Assembly (NCBI RefSeq): GCF_000340215.1
Contig: NW_006921536.1
Coordinates: forward strand, 384,886-448,885
Reading direction: 5' to 3'
DNA from: Pseudocercospora fijiensis CIRAD86
Lineage: Eukaryota > Ascomycota > Dothideomycetes > Mycosphaerellales > Mycosphaerellaceae
Length of the DNA: 64,000 nucleotides
Shown: positions 10,141-21,513 of the stretch, one piece after another
How the letters are laid out: each line of letters starts with the position of its first letter
Position numbering within the stretch: the stretch's first letter is position 1
Notes under the pieces: generated by a model
Seen by the model: only the letters and a program-made list of their open reading frames with translations
Database searches by the model: none
What the model was told of the DNA's origin: nothing
Translations under genes and position numbers: made by a program

Positions 10141-11146
10141 TATATATACGATTAGTGATCAAAACAAATACATTGCAAGCTGCCAGTCTTGGAACGCGAT
10201 AGTGGTCCACAACACTTCCTAGTTGGCAAGTGTGTGCCTTCCAGGTGGGCTTGAAGCAGCCCTACGCAAAGGAAAAGACACATCAATCCACAGTATTGTT
10301 CGTCAACGCTAAAGAGTTGAAGTTCGATTGCTCGATTCATCTGCCCGTTATTAGCATCATGTGCAAACCCGCTTAACTCATACATGCTCGACACATGCTC
10401 ATTCGACCTCTGAATTTGTTAAAGCGCAAGACCTGCCCAAATTGGTATTCCGCTTAGCTGATCAGCAGAAGACGCAGTGGTCGCAATGCCTGCGAACTAG
10501 AGGCATCCCGCGCGGCGCAGTATCCAAGGGACATCAAGCAAGCAGGACACCAGCCAAATTTGCCAGGACGGCCACTCTCTCGACGTCAAGTCCAATCCAA
10601 ACAACCTGGTTGCGCGCGCTGTGGTGCTCGCATCTCCACGAAACGCAACGACCGACGCAAGTCAAGCATGGAACAAGCTCAGCCAAGCTTTGTGGTGTAA
10701 GCAATCCCACGGCTCCTTCGTCCGGGCTGCGCAGTTCTTTACCTCCCACTGCTAGCCTCGCGCCCGTGGCTGTCATGCGCTCGTTCAGCTGCTCTCAAAT
10801 AGATATTGAGGCTGAGCGTTATTGGAGCGGTATGGTATACCTTGTGAACATAGACGTTGCGCTGTGAAGATCGCGATTATGCAGACTTTGCTTGACCGTG
10901 CCGTGCGACTCTGCGTCAAGATTCCTGTCCGCATTCTTGATGATTCGTTGAATCTGCGTTTAGTGTCCTTGTGAGTATGTACAGATTCTACAGACCTGGT
11001 AACGAAGCTATCGCGAGATAGTGAAGACCTCAATGTTTACAGACATGGCGGAAGATTCTTTGGTGCGAACTGCCACTTCGCTCGATAAAGGCGACGATTC
11101 TCGGCGTGCTTCCTGCCGCACTCTTTGGCGGCTGAATTAAATTGCT
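10141..11146. other. Genic-composition DNA without a recognisable gene
   Basis: Composition is normal, so this is unique DNA next to the degraded block. A 168-codon frame at 10361-10867 (+) and several shorter frames overlap one another and show no domain, codon bias or splice pattern that I trust. It may hold the 3' UTR of the dehydrogenase gene that ends at 11147 and a diverged gene that I cannot identify. Confidence 0.5.
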
Positions 11147-12890
11147 CTATATGTATTTGTATGGGTTCATGATGCCGTTCTGCGATCAAAATCAGGGTGT
11201 CTTGCTTTGGGCAAACCGGAGGAGGTCCACTTACCGGGTCGTATAGGTTTTTGATCTGCTTCATGAGATCGATCATAGTCTGGTTTCTGCTGTATCCAAT
11301 GTAATCCTTCTTCGTCAATCCAAGACCATGTTCAGCAGAGATGCTGCCTTCGCGCTTCTGAATCCATTCAAATACCCAAGGTTCAAGGGCCTTCTCGACC
11401 TCCTTGTCGTACCATCTTGTGCACACGTTCAGATGCAAGTTCGAGTCACCCATATGTCCATAGCCAATGACATCGAGGACTGGTTTGCTCTCATCTTCAG
11501 TGTCCATCATGCCATTGTCGATGAATCGTTGCCGGCAGTCGGCCACGAGCTGATAAAGCTCGGGCAAAGGTATCGACACGTCATACTTGTAGACTCCACC
11601 AAAGTGCTGAGATGCTTCGCTGACACCTTCTCGGCATGCCCATAGATTTGCTGCCTGCGTCTCATTCTCCGCCAGCACACCATCTTCGACGATGCCTTCA
11701 CCCATGACATGCTCTAGAAATGCCGACATCTTCTCGCTATCGTGTTCCTCGTTCGATCCTGATGTCTCGATGAGGCAGTAGAAGGGGTATTCATTTTCAA
11801 GAGGAAGCTTGCGTCCAGAAGCACGCGTCATGATCTTCTGCGAATTGCCATCCATAAGCTCGAAAGCGGAAAGAATCTCTTGCAATGACTTCTTTGCCTC
11901 CTTGAAAGCTTCTTGCACTTTTTCGTACGATGATAGGCCGAAGTAGGCGACATTGACAGCAGGTGATCGTTGAGGACAGAGGATAGAGACTGCTGTGATG
12001 ATGCCGATCGTGCCCTCGCCACCAATAAAGAGCTGTTTGAGATCATATCCAGTATTGTTCTTGCGAAGCTTACCGAGGTCGTTCACGATAGTACCATCAG
12101 GTAATACAGCTTCAATGCCGAGAACATTCCCGTGCAAGCTACCGTAACGAAGCAAGCGAAGACCTCCAGCATTTGTGGCAACATTACCACCTATCTGACA
12201 TGTACCCTTTGCTGCGAGATCGAGCGGGAAGATGTGGCCATGCTCGGCGAGGTGGTTGTCAGCAACTTCGAGAATGGTGCCAGCATCAGCCACCAGGATT
12301 CCAGATACATGATCAAATTCACGGATCTTGTTCATGCGGCCGAGATTAACGACAATCTCGTCGAAGACCGGCACTGAGCCTCCCACAAGACCAGTGTTTC
12401 CTCCCTGCGGGTTGACGGCGATCTTGTTGTCGTTGCAGTATTTCAATATTTTGCTGACTTCTTCTGTCGAGCCTGGCTTGAGCACTAGCTTCGTCTGACC
12501 TCTGAACTTGCGCATCCAGTCTGCTCGAAATGCCTCGAGCTCACTGGTAGCATCTTGGCTGACACCATCAATCATGGCATTATCTGAGCCGAGGACGTCC
12601 TTGAAGAATTTCACATCGTCTGTCGTCAACTCTTTGAAGCGTGAGTCTCGCTTGAGCTGGGGGTATGATTCGGAGGTAAACTTGATCTGCTTCTTGTTTG
12701 GCACTCCTGATCGCGATTCTGGTGGATTATGTTCTGCATTGGAGGCGGTAGTCGTTGCCTTTGCCTCGGCGTGCTGCCATCGTACTTGCGATGCTCGTTG
12801 AACTGCTCGAAGTTGTGCCGATTGCTGGAATGTCTGGTTCGCGATTCGAATGCGCCTGAGCGCGGGCAAGCAGCGATTGATCGAAGGCAT
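11147..12890 (-). CDS. DLD2: FAD-linked D-2-hydroxyglutarate / D-lactate dehydrogenase, mitochondrial
   Basis: Two exons: 12890-11235 and 11179-11147, with a 55-nt intron (GTAAGT donor, CTGAT branch, GCAG acceptor). The intron restores the family's C-terminus, NLYDP joined to NGIMNPYKYI; without it the frame runs into nonsense. The product has about 562 residues. It carries an Arg-rich, acid-free leader (MPSINRCLPALRRIRIANQ) that suits mitochondrial import, the PCMH-type FAD domain with NPQGGNTGLVGGSVP and AAKGTCQIGGNVATNAGG, and the FAD-oxidase C-terminal domain with GYGHMGDSNLHLN and EHGLGLTKK. The family oxidises D-2-hydroxyglutarate or D-lactate in the matrix; yeast Dld2 is the closest named type, but Dld2, Dld3 and human D2HGDH cannot be told apart here. 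The start was chosen at the leader Met rather than the frame's upstream limit. It is divergent from the proteasome gene, sharing about 330 bp. Confidence 0.93.
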
Positions 12891-13216
12891 GCTGTTGAAT
12901 GTACACAAAAGAAAGAGCGATGGTAGAAAAGAGTGACGTGTGTGAGAGAAGAGTCCTCCGTATACATGTAGGTAGTTCTTTGCTTCGGCCGGCGTCATTG
13001 CAGATCGCTCAAGCTTTCGGCAGAGTTGAGCCGAGAATCGCTGGAGCTCATTCGCGTCTGCTTGACGCCTTGAGCTCGACCAGCAACCATCGAAACATCC
13101 ACCAAACAATCCTCCATCACCAAAGCCACATTCGTCCTTGCTTAACAACGATATACCACTGGAAACCCCTTCAATTTGACTGGTCCCCATCAAAACACCA
13201 CCGACACCCGCACAGC
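12891..13216. promoter_or_regulatory. Shared divergent promoter, dehydrogenase / proteasome alpha4
   Basis: A 326-bp gap separates two start codons that face away from each other, so both promoters must lie here. I looked for the Rpn4-type proteasome element (GGTGGCAAA or its complement) and saw no match. The stretch nearest the proteasome start is rich in pyrimidine/CCA and ACCA motifs, as is common in fungal 5' UTRs. Confidence 0.6.
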
Positions 13217-14147
13217 ATGGCTTCTGGCTACGACCGCGCGCTGTCCGTCTTCTCGCCTGATGGTCACGTCTTCCAAGTCGAATATGCCCTCGAAGCCGTC
13301 AAGCGTGGAACATGCGCAGTCGCTGTGAAGGGTACTGCAAAGGACGATCAGGTCGTGGTATTAGGTTGCGAGAAGCGATCCGCCCTGAAGCTCCAAGACA
13401 CCCGCATCACGCCTTCCAAGATCTCCATGCTTGATACCCACGTCTGCCTTGCATTCGCCGGTCTCAACGCAGATGCTCGCATTCTGGTAGACAAGGCGCG
13501 GTTGGAGGCTCAGTCGCATCGTCTGACGGTGGAGGACGCAGTGAGCGTAGAGTACATCACCAAATATGTGGCAGGCGTGCAGCAGCGATATACCCAATCG
13601 GGAGGCGTGCGGCCCTTCGGTATCAGCACGTTGATTGTGGGCTTCGACCCAGGCAGCAAGGAGGCACGCCTCTACCAGACTGAGCCGAGTGGTATCTACA
13701 GCGCGTGGTATGTACAGGCACTGCCAGAGACATGCTGAATGACACTGACTCGCGCACTAAAGGAAAGCAAACGCCATCGGCCGCTCTTCGAAGACCGTAC
13801 GAGAATTTCTCGAGCGTAACCACAAGGACGACATGACCCGCGCCGAAACCATCGAGCTTACCATCAAGTCGCTTCTCGAAGTCGTCCAGACCGGTGCCAA
13901 AAACATCGAGATCGCAATCATGGCACCAGGAAAGACGGTCGAGATGCTGCCATCAGAAGAGATCGAGAAGACAGTGGAGAAAATCAACAGCGAGAAGGAT
14001 GCCGCGGCTGAGGCAAGTGCTAACCGCAGAGGAGGTGCGCGACAAGGTGGAACTGCGACTGGCGAGGCCGCAGCATCTGCCCAAGGTCCCGAACAGGTCC
14101 TGGCATCGAGACCTGCTGGTGAAGGTAGTGGTGCTCCTCCGGAGTAA
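13217..14147 (+). CDS. PRE6: 20S proteasome subunit alpha type-4
   Basis: Exons 13217-13707 and 13763-14147 with a 55-nt intron (GTATGT donor, CTGAC branch, AAG acceptor) inside the codon for Trp of the conserved SAWKANAIG. The product has 291 residues. The N-terminus has the alpha-subunit signature with [12 protein letters not shown] and [13 protein letters not shown], and further on [12 protein letters not shown] and KNIEIAIM. Sequence and length up to about residue 240 match yeast Pre6 and human PSMA7 (alpha4), not other alpha subunits. The alpha ring gates the 20S core that degrades ubiquitinated proteins. The last ~45 residues form a Gly/Ala/Glu-rich tail ([10 protein letters not shown]...) that is longer than in yeast and probably disordered. 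Confidence 0.95.
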
Positions 14148-15317
14148 GTTTTGGAGGAGATCGAGGAATAGCATAAAACGCGTGGCGTTTCGCGGATTCA
14201 AGAGCCGGAATAGGCATGTATATTACCTTTCACAAAAAGTGAGAGGAAAGAGAATTGAGCAGGTCAGACGACCTATAGACTGAGACGTCCAGCCAATAAT
14301 GATTGTCGAGATATGTGAAGATTGTATTTCGTTACCAAGTCTGCATGGCTGTCGTTGCGCATGTGAATGTGGAAGATGACGCTCTTTCATTCCACTCGTT
14401 CAGCGGTCGGATCAGCCTATGCAGAACCCCCATACACAGCCTTTGGCCTGGTCACGGGCAATCTACGGCAATGAACATGAATTCACATTGTGGTAAGTGT
14501 GCAAAGGAAGGGCCGCGCTCTACGCTCTATGCTCTTAAGACCAGACTGCTGTCTGCGACATGCCGACCACTTCTCAAACTGTATACCGGAGCCCGCAGTC
14601 CCTCGCATGATACAGGCATAAAACTCCAATGATCGAAAACCAACCCTATGCTCCAATTCATGTGAAACAGTTTCACACATCCAACCCATCCAGAGATGTT
14701 GACAGTCCTTCCGCCGCCGATGGTACTTCTGCGACATAGATCGTGCGTCGAATTTTGGTCACTTAGTGTCTCTCTGGTTCTTCGATGCAGGATTTTTGAG
14801 GGTCTGTGGTTCGTAATCTGGATCGAGAGCAAGATCATCGCCGGGCAGCATGAATGGTCGTGGTAATGTCGAGGGATTGCCAACATCCTGATATTGAGCT
14901 TTGTTGAAGGTACCTCGCTGTTTGAGTGCCTTTCTATTTGCTTATGCTGCAGCGGAGAGCTTGGCTAGCGAATTGCGAGCAAAGCCTGCCTCTACAACAT
15001 GAGCGGACGGCTCGAAAGTGAGGGGTGCGTGCGTGCAGCTTGGCATTTCTGTGAGACGGGAGAGGAAGAGAAAGAAATCGGGATCTATGGAAGTCGAGGC
15101 AGGTACCTTCACTTTATATGCAGATCGTTAGTTTCAACGCTACTAGGGATGCAGAGGTCATGGTCCGTGCTGGAGCAGAGGCATGCAGAAGGCCTGTGCT
15201 TGAGTTGATTGCGAGTGACTCGGGACGGTGTTAACAGCAGGCCGCGTTATCCTTTGCTCATCGGCTGCTCGAGCAGAATTGTTCTCTCGCTAAATTGTGA
15301 ACATCCGTAGCTGCCTG
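14148..15317. other. Intergenic, 1.2 kb, no gene seen
   Basis: This is the space between two convergent genes. Only overlapping frames of at most 119 codons are present, without domain or conserved pattern. It should hold the two 3' UTRs; the remainder is unexplained. Confidence 0.5.
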
Positions 15318-16921
15318 CTATCGCAACTCAACGGCCGGAAAGAACCTTGATCCACCAAAGCCCTTTGCGATCACGCTTTGCACGTCCACATTGTCCCTAT
15401 TGGCCCATAGCTTGAGGAGAATAAATCGACCAGACACTGGTGGATCAAATTTGATGGCGACCTTGTACTTTCCACGTTGAATGTGGAACTTTGCTCGTGT
15501 CACATTGGGATCGTTAAGGCCGTCATCATAATATTCGGTGCCATCAGGCCTCTCCTCGGGCGGCTGATAATATGCTGGTCCATACCCTGCTTCCGGACCA
15601 TAACCGTTGCCGGGCTCTCTTTCGTCAGTATCGTCATGAGATGGTGAGTCGGCCATGCGTGAACGCGCCATCATCGCATCCAGTCGTCGTAAGTTCCATG
15701 AATCATCCCTTTCGTTGCCATCTTCAAAGCGGGGCACACCGGTCCAGCGTTCTCGATCGCGATCCCAGCTTTCCATCTCAACTCTGCGACGCATGCTCCG
15801 AAGGCGCTGCAAGCGGAAGTCTATGACGTCTGGTGAGGAGGTCTCTTCAGGGCCGGGCTCTTCATCGCTGAGCAGCGTGACAGGTACGCCTTCGTCGGGG
15901 AAGACTACGATGTCTGCAGCCTCACCTGACGAGGGAATTTCGCAATGAGCCTCTGGATCCTGTCGGCCGAAGCCGAAGTCATCGCCATAGTAGGATGTGG
16001 GATGCTCGTGCGGGTCATCTTGTACTTCGCCGCGGACTCGTGCTATGTCGTTATCTCTTCGCTCTGATGATATACCCATGGCATTTCTCATGGCGCTTTG
16101 CATGGCAGTAGCACTTCTCTCGTAGTCTCGGCCTAAGGCAGCGTCGACCTCTGGATCACGAAGCGCCTCCGACAAGGTAATGCCACGCTCGGGCGAATCC
16201 CTGAAGCTTCTTCGGCGACGATACGGCGGCGTGTCTACTCCCCGTCGTCTTGCATGAAGCGGAGGATCCATATATTTTGAAAGGTCGTTGAGATTCATGG
16301 ACACGTAAATAAGGCCTTCACGGACACTATTCTCGTGTCAGCGGAGGTTGACATCAGAGGACAGGAGGGACAGTACGGCGATGTGAAGCCATGCTCTGGA
16401 CCAACAATGTGCAGCTTCTCAAGACAAAAGGAAGAGTCATCAGCATGCCGTAGCACTATGCCACTGCTCGGTCTCTCAGAGCAGTATACACTCTTGTCAT
16501 GGCGTACGATATTCCGCGGGCCCAGATATGTTGTGGGAGACCGCGGATCTCTATGCTCGCCTCCGTCGCATGATATGATTTCCAACTTCAACCGACCAGG
16601 CTCTACTTGGCCATAGTACCCATACTTGATGGGCAGTCTTGGCGGCATGGGTGCCTCGAAGTCCAGCCTCCTCCGTTTTGCTCGGCGTCGGATGGAGTCG
16701 TCGCTGCCTGTATCTCGCGCGTCTGAGCCTGGTGATCGCTGACGTCGGCGTTGAAGAGTGACTCGTCGTCGTGCTGTCTGCCGTTGTCTAGGAGCTCCCA
16801 TCTGCTCCAGATCGCTTGCCGCCATGTCCTCGGTGGCTCGGAGGGCGCTTGAGAGGCGGCTTCCGCGAGTTCGTGGAGTTGACGATTCGGATGTGGCGGG
16901 AGGTTGGTCATACGAGCCCAT
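15318..16921 (-). CDS. Conserved fungal protein of unknown function, two globular halves
   Basis: Exons 16921-16377 and 16326-15318 with a 50-nt intron (GTACTG donor, GCTGAC branch, TAG acceptor). The join gives GFTSP-VREGLIYVSMN, continuous with the pattern I recall from other ascomycetes. The product has about 517 residues. After a basic, Ser/Arg-rich N-terminus come LKLEIISCDGGEH, NIVRHDKSVYCS and FCLEKLHIVGPE (residues ~115-185), then a long acidic, Arg-rich linker with LQRLRSMRRRVEMESWDRDR. The C-terminus, RFILLKLWANRDNVDVQSVI...GGSRFFPAVELR, looks like the edge strands of a beta sandwich. The two ends together resemble a galactose-binding-like (DOC/discoidin) fold, but that is only an impression. 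No enzymatic residues stand out. An upstream in-frame Met and possible donor at about 16970 suggest a 5' UTR intron or alternative start. Confidence 0.75.
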
Positions 16922-17517
16922 CTGCTGCTTCTTAGCAATGTGAGGAGCAATGGGGACGATGAACAAGCAGCATACCCTCATTGAGAAGGGCCGCGAGTCT
17001 GGCATGGTGAAGCTCGCCGGCCTCGGAGCCTTGATCAATGATTGGAATTGAAAAGTCTCTCGTTACGATATCACGTTCTCATCGAGGCGTAGCTGGCTTG
17101 TGATAATGCTCCGGCGATCTGCTGACCATGTGAAGTTGGCTGTACAGAGAGGGGAACCTGATGCTTTGAGGACACCACTGCAGCTGAATGCAGGACGTCA
17201 GAGCAGCAGGCAGGGTCGCGCTTGCTTCGCCGCTTGGCTCGTGCCGATCCGCGTGCACGGGCACTGCACGACGCGACCTTCACTTTCAAGGAGACCTTCT
17301 TTTAGACTCACTCAACTTTCCATTGTACATCAACAACGCCGACTGGTGCGACGCGTGTATCAGAGCAAGGGTCTGGTATTCTTGGTTAGTCGGGTCTGCG
17401 GAGACCTTGATACACTCAAAGTCCGATCACTTTTCAGCTCAGCGCATGTCGCCTAAGAACTATTCTGTCTGACATTGCTCCAAACAACGCAACTGCTCGC
17501 GGGGAGCGCGAATCAGA
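16922..17517. promoter_or_regulatory. Divergent promoter region, unknown gene / AOS1
   Basis: About 600 bp lie between two outward-facing starts. No coding frame here is convincing. I see no motif that I can name with confidence. Confidence 0.45.
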
Positions 17518-19090
17518 ATGTCTGCGCCGGGCGAGACATCTGCGCCTATCCAGTATCCGCCACAGCCAGAGCAACAAGTCAATGGAATCAAGCACACCAA
17601 TGGCACGGAAATGCCACCTCAATCTGTGAACGGAGTCGGAGATGGCAGCACGTCCACGACAGCACCAGGGCTGAGCGCCGATGATATGGCGCTGTACGAC
17701 CGACAGATTCGACTGTGGGGTGCGAAGGCTCAGCAGCAGATCCAATCTGCCAAAGTGTTGCTGATCTCTCTTCGGGCACTGGGAACTGAAATTGCAAAGA
17801 ATCTCACTCTTGCCGGAATCAGTCAACTGACTATCGTCGACAACGAGCCTGTTACTGAGGAGGATCTTGGTTCGGGCTTCTTCTTGCGCGAAGAAGACAT
17901 AAATAAGCCGGTTTGTTCGATCAACTATGTCGTAATGAGTGGCAGAACTGACCTTTGCGTAGCGAGGCGAGGCAGCCGTTCCACGCATTCAAGAGCTCAA
18001 TCCGCGCGTCAAGGTTACAGCTGACGGAGGCTTGCAAGATCTTCTGATCAAGGATCCGATGTACTATGCTCAATTTGAGTGTATCATCGCATGCGATCAT
18101 GACTTCATGACACTCTCCATGATCAATACAGCAGCGAGGTTTGCCAGCCGGCCTTTCTACGCTGCAGGAATCCACGGCTTCTACGGCTATATCTTCACCG
18201 ACCTTGTAGCACATGAATTCGTCATCGAGCGCGAGAAGTCGAATAGACCAACAGCTGTGACGGCAGAGACTCTTACTCGCGCCGTTCTGGGCGTCACGGA
18301 AAAGAAGGAAAACAATGGCAAGACCATCGAAATCGTGAAGAAGTGCGAGATCTATTGTCCTTTCATCCTCGCAAACTCCTCACCCCTGCCTCTGGATGTG
18401 CTCAATAATCGCCGGAAGCTGAAGAATGTGCCGCCACTTCTACCCTGTCTTCGCGCTCTCTTCGAATTCGAGCGTGAAGTCATGCATCTTCCGGCAGCAA
18501 CGCCACAAGACCTTCAGCGCTTTGCACAACTTGCCAAGCAGAAGACTGCAGAGATGGGCCTACCGGCTGAGACTCTGAGCGGCGACTTTCTGAGAAGCTT
18601 CCTGCAAAATGTAGGCGCTGAGATCACTCCAACTGCGGCGTTCGTTGGCGGTCGCTTAAGCGAGGATGTTATCAACGTTCTCGGTAAACGCGAGCAGCCA
18701 ATACAGAACTTCGCTCTCTTCGACGGCGATTCGCTTGATGGCAAAATCTACTGCCTGTACACAATTCCGCCAGAAATGACGATGGGCTTCGATCCGAATC
18801 TGCCCATGGCAGCAGTAGACATGTCTGGCACCATGACAGGAGATTTGACTGGTCTGAACGGAATGGCTGGCGACATGTCCGGTCTCGATGGAATGTCAAT
18901 GGATATGGGAATGAACGGCATGTCTTCAATGCAAATGCCGATGGGAATGAATGCGAACATGTCTGCCAGCATGTCATCAAATCCGACTCAAGAAGGTGCG
19001 CCTCGGACCACAGCCGAGACGCATACCGAGACGAATGCCAATGGGGATGGAGGAAGTCAACAGCAGACGTCTCAACCGCAGCCTTCCTAG
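17518..19090 (+). CDS. AOS1: SUMO-activating enzyme subunit 1 with Met-rich tail
   Basis: Exons 17518-17910 and 17963-19090 with a 52-nt intron (GTTTGT donor, CTGAC branch, TAG acceptor), phase 0, joining EDINKP to RGEAAVPRIQELNPRVKV. The product has 506 residues. The ThiF/E1-like fold begins ALYDRQIRLWGAKAQQQIQS, the crossover and nucleotide-binding entry of the Aos1/Uba half-enzymes, followed by LRALGTEIAKNLTLAGI and LTIVDNEPVTEEDLGS. There is no catalytic Cys domain, as expected: Aos1 pairs with Uba2, which carries the thioester Cys, to adenylate SUMO in the nucleus. The core ends with FALFDGDSLDGKIYCLY at about residue 395. The last ~105 residues are a Met/Gly/Asn/Ser-rich tail with 18 Met in about 65 residues (for example MDMGMNGMSSMQMPMGMN), which yeast and human Aos1 lack. 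Confidence 0.92.
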
Positions 19091-19516
19091 CAGAAAGGCA
19101 GCGCTTTGTGGCGCGCTTGGCAAACTTTCATCCTGGCTCAGCGCACGCCCGAGGCAGCCAGACTTCAGCTTGCAAAGCTCGCTTTGCGCGATGACAGCAC
19201 CACGGGCGGCGCTATACAGCACGACTCCCCGAACGCCTTGCTTGAGGAAGAGATCATGGTCATCGATTAGATCACATCTCTTCTGGTTTGCAGATTGCCA
19301 ATTCGAATCACATTCGAAAGAGCAAGACTGCGACTTTTCGTGCCAGATTTGACATCGCGGCGCATGTACCTTACACTTGGGTATCAAGGACGTCTTCGCT
19401 CCCATCCAGGAAACCACGCACCAGCATCTGTAACACTACATACACAGTGTAGCATACCCATTCAGCAGACGAGGACAGCAGAATTGGCCTCGTAGATACC
19501 CCAGCTATGATATGTA
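19091..19516. other. Convergent intergenic gap
   Basis: It lies between the stops of AOS1 and the MFS transporter. No coding signal beyond short shadow frames; it should contain both 3' UTRs. Confidence 0.5.
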
Positions 19517-21304
19517 CTATACTTCTTGACGAAGCTTCTTCAGCTCCCGAATTCCGGTCTTCGTCTCTGTATGCTCTGTTTTCAAGTTCGTGTGCACAAT
19601 CAAAGCACTGGCGATCAGGCCCACAGCCGTGATGCAACAGTACATGATCCACATGTTTTTCAGACTCCAGGCATATGCCGATTCCACAGCCTCTCGCTGC
19701 GCCAAATCGGGTATAGACGATATCAGCCTGACATTTGCAGCCGCTTTGTCATCTGCAAAGGCGGCGACCAAAGTACTGTTCAATCCGGCTCGCTCGAGAT
19801 ACTTCGCTCGCGCGACCATCCCATTTTGGAAAACCACGCCACCTAGAACGACTGACATTGCGGTAGCGACATTTCGAATGAACCCTATAGTCGCCGTAGC
19901 TGCCGCCGTGTTCTCCGGCGAAGTCGTGCTCTGTACTACGACCAGAGGTGCTTCGAATAGACAGCCCGAACCAATTCCTCCCAAGATCTCGAAGCCTATT
20001 ATTCTAGAAATCGGTGTGAGGTCAGTCAACGAGACGTAGAGACCTGTCGCCAGGGTGAGAAAGACCAGCCCAATCCATATGACTTCACGGTAGTGGCCGG
20101 TCTTCAACATGATGAAGCCATTGATGAGACCCACGCTTGCTTCCGGTAACGCGTACGGCAGAATCAGCACACCAGAATGCAGCGGGCCAGCTTCCTTCAC
20201 AGCCTGAAAGTAGAGCGGGAGATAGTAGGCCTGAGCGATGAACACCATCCCATGACAAAAGCAAACCACGAACGCGCAATTCGTGGACCGACTCTTAAAA
20301 ATCTCGAATGGCATCAAAGGATACCTCGCCACCTTCTTCTCACTAAACAGAAACCCCCCAATCATAAGAAACCCAAACACAATCAAACATATCACCGTCG
20401 CCGAATTCCACGGAAACACCACACCCCCAAAATCCAACCCAAGCAACAACATAATCACAACACCCACAATCATAATCGTCCCCAACCAATCAAATGCCTT
20501 CAACCCAACCAAAACCCCAGTCCTAGGATTATGCACATCTAAAACCCACACCAACAAAACAAAACTCGTCGCGCACACCGGCAGATTAATCCAAAAACAC
20601 CACCTCCAACTCACAAACTCCGTAAAAGCCCCTCCGATCAAAGGTCCCGTGCCCCCAGCAAACCCCCACACCACATTCCCCATCCCCAAATACCACGTCC
20701 GTTCCCTCATACTAAAAAGATCCGAAATCACAATATTCACCAACTGGATCAAGCCCCCAGCCGCGGTACCTTGTAACGCTCTCGCGGCGATCAACATTTC
20801 GACATTCACGCTTCTCGCGGCGAGAATGCTGGAGATCGCGAACCAGAGGACTGCGGCCAAGAGGGCGGGTTTTCGGCCCCAGATGTCGGAGATTTTGGCC
20901 CAGATGGGTCCGGCAGCGGCGTCGGCGAGGAGGTAGGCGGAGCCGATCCAGAAGTAGCCTGAGGCGGAGTTTAGGTTGGAGGAGATTGTGGGGATGGCGG
21001 TTGCGATGATTGTGTGGTCTAGGGCGGCGAGGAAGAGGGAGAGGTATAAGGCGAGGAGGATGAGGGTGAGGCGGAGGTTAGTTCTTGGGGGCTGGGGTGG
21101 AGATGGTTCATTTTGTGGGAGACCGGGTGGTGGTTGCAGAGATTGGTCGACTACTGGTGATGGAGGATCTGTTGCGGATGAAGAGGTAGGCGCAGATTGG
21201 AGATGGATGTCGTTCTTGGAGATGTCCATGGGTTCCAATTGATTTTGTCTTGATGATACTGTAGTATTGATCAAGCTGGAGCTCTGCGCCAAGAAAATAG
21301 CCAC
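19517..21304 (-). CDS. MFS drug:H+ antiporter, DHA2 type (14 TM)
   Basis: A single-exon gene of up to 595 codons; a second in-frame Met at 21229 (MDISKNDIH) may be the true start, giving 570. A ~60-residue Pro/Ser-rich cytosolic leader precedes hydrophobic helices that count to about 14. Helix 1 has FLAALDHTIIATAIPTI, the D1 motif of the DHA2 family. Loop 2-3 has AKISDIWGRKPALL (motif A), and helix 5 has GGTGPLIGGAF (motif C), which marks antiporters. These proteins sit in the plasma or vacuolar membrane and export toxins, drugs or secondary metabolites by proton exchange; the substrate is unknown. Some members belong to toxin clusters, but no biosynthetic genes are adjacent. The middle third has an unusual base skew on the coding strand (G/T-rich, C-poor, 20330-20700), perhaps only from hydrophobic codons. 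Confidence 0.9.
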   Translation of the reverse strand: MAIFLAQSSSLINTTVSSRQNQLEPMDISKNDIHLQSAPTSSSATDPPSPVVDQSLQPPPGLPQNEPSPPQPPRTNLRLTLILLALYLSLFLAALDHTIIATAIPTISSNLNSASGYFWIGSAYLLADAAAGPIWAKISDIWGRKPALLAAVLWFAISSILAARSVNVEMLIAARALQGTAAGGLIQLVNIVISDLFSMRERTWYLGMGNVVWGFAGGTGPLIGGAFTEFVSWRWCFWINLPVCATSFVLLVWVLDVHNPRTGVLVGLKAFDWLGTIMIVGVVIMLLLGLDFGGVVFPWNSATVICLIVFGFLMIGGFLFSEKKVARYPLMPFEIFKSRSTNCAFVVCFCHGMVFIAQAYYLPLYFQAVKEAGPLHSGVLILPYALPEASVGLINGFIMLKTGHYREVIWIGLVFLTLATGLYVSLTDLTPISRIIGFEILGGIGSGCLFEAPLVVVQSTTSPENTAAATATIGFIRNVATAMSVVLGGVVFQNGMVARAKYLERAGLNSTLVAAFADDKAAANVRLISSIPDLAQREAVESAYAWSLKNMWIMYCCITAVGLIASALIVHTNLKTEHTETKTGIRELKKLRQEV

Positions 21305-21465
21305 TTCTAATATTCGCGATCTGGCGGCGCAGAGAACGAAAAGATGAGGTAGCAGAGCAGAGCATAGAGGTAGTGCTTGCCGTTTTGCATTTGCGAAGCG
21401 CCTTCACGCGCTATCCGGGGTTGCGTCAGCCCACTTCACCCCTCGCCCTAGCTCGGGGAATTAAA

Positions 21466-21513
21466 CTATACGTAAAATCGCACTTTCCTAGTAAGCTACA
21501 CGTAAAAGTCGAT
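21466..21513 (+). repeat. Left terminal inverted repeat of pogo-like element
   Basis: About 48 bp, starting CTATACGTAAAATCG. It holds two spaced copies of a C-T-A-(T/C)-A-C-G-T-A-A-A-A motif about 30 bp apart, here at 21466 and ~21496, as would suit repeated transposase binding sites. It matches the right repeat with about six mismatches. Confidence 0.85.

Noticed and set aside
10361..10867. 168-codon open frame on the plus strand
   Set aside because: No domain, no splice context, amino-acid makeup like random GC-rich sequence, and overlapping frames on the other strand.
11037..11146. Unspliced C-terminus of the dehydrogenase
   Set aside because: The intron at 11180-11234 restores the conserved NGIMNPYKYI ending; the unspliced tail matches nothing.
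12891..13193. Upstream extension of the dehydrogenase frame by 101 codons
   Set aside because: It would run through the shared promoter; the Met at 12890 starts a good mitochondrial leader.
14483..14886. Minus-strand frames between the proteasome gene and its neighbour
   Set aside because: Short, overlapping and without conserved pattern.
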